Below are positions 12,970 to 13,099 of a stretch of DNA of 13,099 bases, in pieces (positions within the stretch are counted from its first letter, which is position 1; each line of letters starts with the position of its first letter). The stretch is taken from assembly GCA_964349415.1 (NCBI GenBank), contig CAYGGJ010000023.1, forward strand, positions 1 through 13,099, written 5' to 3'. The DNA comes from 2-01-FULL-40-42 sp964349415 (GTDB lineage: Bacteria > Patescibacteriota > Microgenomatia > UBA1406 > GWC2-37-13). Below the pieces are notes generated by a model. That model was not told the DNA's origin and did no database searches. It saw only the letters and a program-made list of their open reading frames with translations. The translations under genes and the position numbers were made by a program.

Positions 12970-13099
12970 ATGCTAGATCCTAACTTCTTTAATACAGTCT
13001 TTGTCTTCCCCATTCTCAACATCCTTTTATTTTTTAACAATATTTTTGTAAACATTAATCTTCCCGGATCATTTGGATGGGCTATCGTTGCGCTTACTG
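12970..13099 (+). CDS. yidC: Membrane insertase YidC/Oxa1, N-terminal fragment (runs off window)
   Basis: Only the first 43 codons are visible. The peptide begins MLDPNFFNTVFVFPILNILL and continues to NINLPGSFGWAIVALT, where the sequence leaves the window. This matches the first transmembrane helix and the following LPxxxGWAIVxLT stretch of short YidC/Oxa1 proteins, which have no large periplasmic domain, as in Gram-positive and patescibacterial forms. YidC inserts proteins into the cytoplasmic membrane, alone or with SecYEG. The place directly after rpmH (spacing 3 bp) fits the conserved rpmH-(rnpA)-yidC order and supports the call despite the short length. Confidence 0.85.
   Translation, partial: MLDPNFFNTVFVFPILNILLFFNNIFVNINLPGSFGWAIVALT

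Noticed and set aside
12829..12990. rnpA hidden in another frame over rpmH
   Set aside because: No long open frame covers this stretch on the plus strand, and yidC starts 3 bp after rpmH.
1..13099. Alternative genetic code (TGA as glycine)
   Set aside because: TGA works as a natural stop at the Fic, 61-aa and 101-aa genes, exactly at overlaps with the next start, and no gene reads through a TGA.
1..13099. tRNA genes, CRISPR arrays, insertion sequences, attachment sites
   Set aside because: I saw no cloverleaf, no regularly spaced direct repeats, and no transposase or integrase reading frame.

Overview
The window looks like a chromosomal piece of a Candidate Phyla Radiation (Patescibacteria) bacterium, most likely of the Microgenomates/OP11 side. 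The grounds are: an unusually short valyl-tRNA synthetase, an archaeal-type ATP-dependent DNA ligase, a DUF2298 'YYY' membrane protein, paired two-helix T4SS-pilin-like proteins, tightly packed genes with ATGA overlaps, moderately AT-rich DNA, and almost no Shine-Dalgarno sequences. TGA ends several genes (the Fic protein, the 61-residue membrane protein and the 101-residue pilin), so the standard bacterial code applies and not the TGA=Gly code of Gracilibacteria/SR1. The lineage is inferred from gene content only; no 16S rRNA gene is present.

Layout. 1-962 (+): C-terminal part of a beta-propeller-like protein, cut by the window edge. 964-1649 (-): two small membrane proteins of the T4SS-pilin type, overlapping by 4 bp. 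1695-2291 (-): a 198-residue protein I do not recognise. 2400-5415 (+): a three-gene operon (Fic protein, 61-residue two-helix membrane protein, ATP-dependent DNA ligase) in which both junctions are ATGA overlaps. 5421-6505 (-): a GT2 glycosyltransferase and a 79-residue two-helix membrane protein. 6549-7352 (+): a second GT2 glycosyltransferase. 7349-8077 (-): an endonuclease/exonuclease/phosphatase (EEP) family protein. 8078-8512: a regulatory-looking stretch with nested inverted repeats, a promoter, a candidate 49-codon gene and a strong minus-strand terminator. 8513-10693 (-): a 726-residue DUF2298 membrane protein. 10748-13099 (+): valS, rpmH and the start of yidC.

How the genes may work together. 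The two GT2 enzymes and the DUF2298 protein (a multispan protein resembling lipid-linked-sugar glycosyltransferases) suggest a cell-envelope glycosylation neighbourhood. valS-rpmH-yidC is a housekeeping block of translation and membrane insertion in which the usual rnpA between rpmH and yidC is missing. The Fic/membrane protein/ligase operon has no partnership known to me.

The clearest window-wide signal is in the promoters. Seven genes have a good -10 box ending 6-8 nt before the ATG, sometimes with TGn extension or a -35 at 17 bp, so their mRNAs should be leaderless or nearly so. Three more (EEP gene, the + strand GT2 gene and valS) have a -10 that predicts a leader of only about 10-14 nt. 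The most intriguing spot is 8183-8235, where three overlapping inverted repeats built on the same TTCTATA core sit just upstream of a TTGACA promoter for the 49-codon gene. I found no tRNA, rRNA, CRISPR array or insertion sequence.
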